Part shown: positions 6,689 to 8,116 of the stretch, one piece after another
Position numbering within the stretch: the first letter of the stretch is position 1
How the letters are laid out: every line of letters begins with the position of its first letter
Assembly (NCBI GenBank): GCA_003973375.1
Contig: QNYL01000094.1
Span: 1 to 8,116 of the forward strand
From: Flavobacteriia bacterium
GTDB lineage: Bacteria; Bacteroidota; Bacteroidia; Flavobacteriales; Flavobacteriaceae
DNA: 8,116 bases
Reading direction: 5' to 3'
Made by a program: the position numbers and the translations under genes
Notes under the pieces: generated by a model
Database searches by the model: none
Told to the model about the DNA's origin: nothing
What the model saw: the letters and a program-made list of their open reading frames with translations, nothing else

Positions 6689-7512
6689 GTACACAAACCA
6701 AAAAGAAGAACTGGAAACAACATCTGTTTGAGATCATTTATGAAGCCGATACCAAAGAAGGCAAATTATTTGATGTAGTACTCCTGTGGGTCATTCTTGC
6801 CAGCATTGTACTGGTCATGCTGGAAAGTGTTAAATCGCTGGATCAAAAGTACCATAATCTTTTCTACATCTCTGAATGGATCATTACCATACTTTTTACC
6901 ATTGAATACATTATGCGGGTGATCAGTGTTAAGGATCCAAAAAAATACATCTTTAGTTTTTATGGTATTATAGATTTTTTTTCCACCATCCCGATGTATC
7001 TTTCATTTGTATTTGCCGGTGGCCATGCGCTGATCGCTCTTCGCGCTTTGCGTTTATTAAGAGTCTTTAGGATCTTAAAACTGGTACGCTTTGTTGGTGA
7101 GGCCAATAAGCTGAGAGCTGCCCTAAATGCCAGCCGGTTTAAAATTTTGGTTTTTTTACTGGCCGTTGTGATCTTATGTGTTGTTTTAGGCACTGTAATG
7201 TACCTGATTGAAGGAGATGAAAGTGGTTTTACAAGTATCCCGAGAAGTGTGTACTGGGCTGTAGTTACACTAACCACCGTAGGTTACGGAGATATTCATC
7301 CTGATTCTGCTTTAGGACAATTTATTGCAAGTATGGTGATGATTTTAGGTTACGGAATTATTGCCATTCCAACAGGAATCGTTACTGCAGAATACTCCAA
7401 ACAGATCCCACAAAATAAGGTTCATCTAAACACGCAAACCTGTTCTAAATGCTCTGCTGATAATCACAAGGATGACGCTAAATATTGTTATAAGTGTGGT
7501 GAAGAATTGTAA
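6685..7512 (+). CDS. Voltage-gated potassium-type ion channel with C-terminal zinc ribbon
   Basis: A 275-residue inner-membrane six-helix channel subunit, expected to form a tetramer. S1 is about 28-48, S2 58-80, S3 89-110, and S4 114-136 with positive charges every third residue (R120, R123, R126, R129, K132, R135). S5 is 152-175, the pore helix and selectivity filter TTVGYGD are at 197-203, and S6 is 210-235. The filter indicates potassium selectivity. After S6 comes a cytosolic tail with CSKC (253-256) and CYKC (268-271), a four-cysteine zinc ribbon. The start is TTG: TAA at 6682-6684 is directly upstream in frame, and the first in-frame ATG is at residue 45 inside S1, whereas the conserved-looking FEIIYEADTKEGKLFD segment precedes it. 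The TTG overlaps the TGA of the upstream relic. There is no cyclic-nucleotide-binding or RCK domain. Confidence 0.92.
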   Translation: MSTQTKKKNWKQHLFEIIYEADTKEGKLFDVVLLWVILASIVLVMLESVKSLDQKYHNLFYISEWIITILFTIEYIMRVISVKDPKKYIFSFYGIIDFFSTIPMYLSFVFAGGHALIALRALRLLRVFRILKLVRFVGEANKLRAALNASRFKILVFLLAVVILCVVLGTVMYLIEGDESGFTSIPRSVYWAVVTLTTVGYGDIHPDSALGQFIASMVMILGYGIIAIPTGIVTAEYSKQIPQNKVHLNTQTCSKCSADNHKDDAKYCYKCGEEL

Positions 7513-7514
7513 GA

Positions 7515-8116
7515 TCAAAGCAAATAAGATCCCGAGAAAGCAACCAGAAAACCCAGTATGATCGCTATAAACTTCCTTAAATTGAAATGGTGATTGTCGG
7601 AGCTTTCAAACAGTATTGCTGTTGAGATATGCAAAAAAACACCAATGATAACAGCTGTTACTTCTTTATGATATATTGACAAAACCGGAATTTTTCCAAC
7701 CACAAAACTACCCAGAGGACTCATCAAAGCAAAGAAACTGATAAAGATATAAATACCTGTTTTAGATAAACTTGTATTTTTAAGAAAGATAAATAAAATA
7801 ACGGCAACAGGAACCTTATGGATGACTATCGCCCATAAAAGTTGATTATGGTTTTCAAATCCCAAAGGCATTCCTTCTAAAAAGGCATGAACACTTAAAC
7901 TGATAAAAAGCATCCAGGTAATATCCTGATCATGTTTATGAACATGGCCATGCTCTGCTCCTTTTGAAAAAAACTCAAGAACAGTCTGGATCACAATACC
8001 TAAAAGAATGAATAATCCGATGTTTTTCTGACTGTCTTCATAAACCTCCGGCAACAAATGTAAAACGGTGATGGATAATAAATAAGCACCACTAAAAGAT
8101 AAGAACAACTGTATCC
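7515..8116 (-). CDS. ZIP family metal transporter, partial (5' end outside window)
   Basis: Minus-strand gene for a polytopic inner-membrane divalent metal transporter of the ZIP family, probably importing zinc or a similar ion. The frame stays open to the window edge, giving 199 residues in view. The TTG at 8108-8106 codes an internal leucine within LFLSFSGAYLLS, so it should not be taken as the start. Visible signatures are LLSITVLHLLPEVYED in an early helix, a histidine-rich loop EHGHVHKHD (codons near 7929-7955), the metal-binding TM4 motif HAFLEGMPLG, the TM5 motif HKVPVA, and FLHISTAILFESS toward the end. Metal ligands would be the TM4 histidine and glutamate and the TM5 histidine. TM5 has HKVP where many ZIPs have HExP. 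The stop lies 2 bases from the convergent channel gene's stop. Confidence 0.88.
   Translation of the reverse strand, partial: IQLFLSFSGAYLLSITVLHLLPEVYEDSQKNIGLFILLGIVIQTVLEFFSKGAEHGHVHKHDQDITWMLFISLSVHAFLEGMPLGFENHNQLLWAIVIHKVPVAVILFIFLKNTSLSKTGIYIFISFFALMSPLGSFVVGKIPVLSIYHKEVTAVIIGVFLHISTAILFESSDNHHFNLRKFIAIILGFLVAFSGSYLL

Noticed and set aside
8106..8108. TTG as the start of the ZIP transporter
   Set aside because: It codes a residue inside a conserved early membrane helix and the frame continues to the window edge.
1..8116. Mobile element, CRISPR array or phage defence system
   Set aside because: No transposase, integrase, repeat-spacer pattern, toxin-antitoxin pair or tRNA was found. 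The UmuC and exonuclease genes are chromosomal repair functions rather than clear defence genes.

Overview
The window reads as ordinary chromosomal DNA of a member of the Bacteroidota, most likely the class Flavobacteriia. The pointers are an AT-rich sequence, A-rich upstream regions without clear Shine-Dalgarno sites, TAnnTTTG-like motifs in front of several genes, a relic signal peptide ending in the TAQ pattern common in this phylum, and a serC/serA/DUF1015/yggS gene order that I recall from these bacteria. I cannot fix the genus.

Layout. Bases 2-1974 hold a tight plus-strand serine biosynthesis run: the 3' part of serC, a PaaI-like hotdog thioesterase 2 bases later, and a short serA without an ACT domain. 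A 76-base gap containing a strong imperfect hairpin separates these from a DUF1015 gene (2051-3301), followed 4 bases later by the PLP-homeostasis gene yggS (3306-3983). After a 96-base gap with a weaker hairpin and promoter-like motifs comes a DNA-damage pair (4080-6443): a umuC-type Y-family polymerase without a umuD partner in view, and a DEDDh exonuclease fused to a GIY-YIG domain. The stretch 6444-6684 looks intergenic but holds a decayed secreted-protein gene spread over three reading frames. A voltage-gated potassium-type channel with a C-terminal zinc ribbon follows (6685-7512, TTG start). It converges, with only 2 bases between stop codons, on a minus-strand ZIP metal transporter cut by the window end.

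How the genes work together. SerA makes 3-phosphohydroxypyruvate and SerC transaminates it to phosphoserine, using PLP, the cofactor that YggS helps to manage. DUF1015 carries a DGHHR motif like that of ParB/Srx-fold free-serine kinases, so a role in serine or phosphoserine chemistry is a reasonable guess. UmuC and the exonuclease would act in lesion bypass or repair.

No obviously new multi-gene system is present. The points most worth a second look are the exonuclease, whose GIY-YIG module appears to have lost several catalytic residues and probably a middle segment, the three-frame relic before the channel, and the DUF1015 link to serine metabolism.
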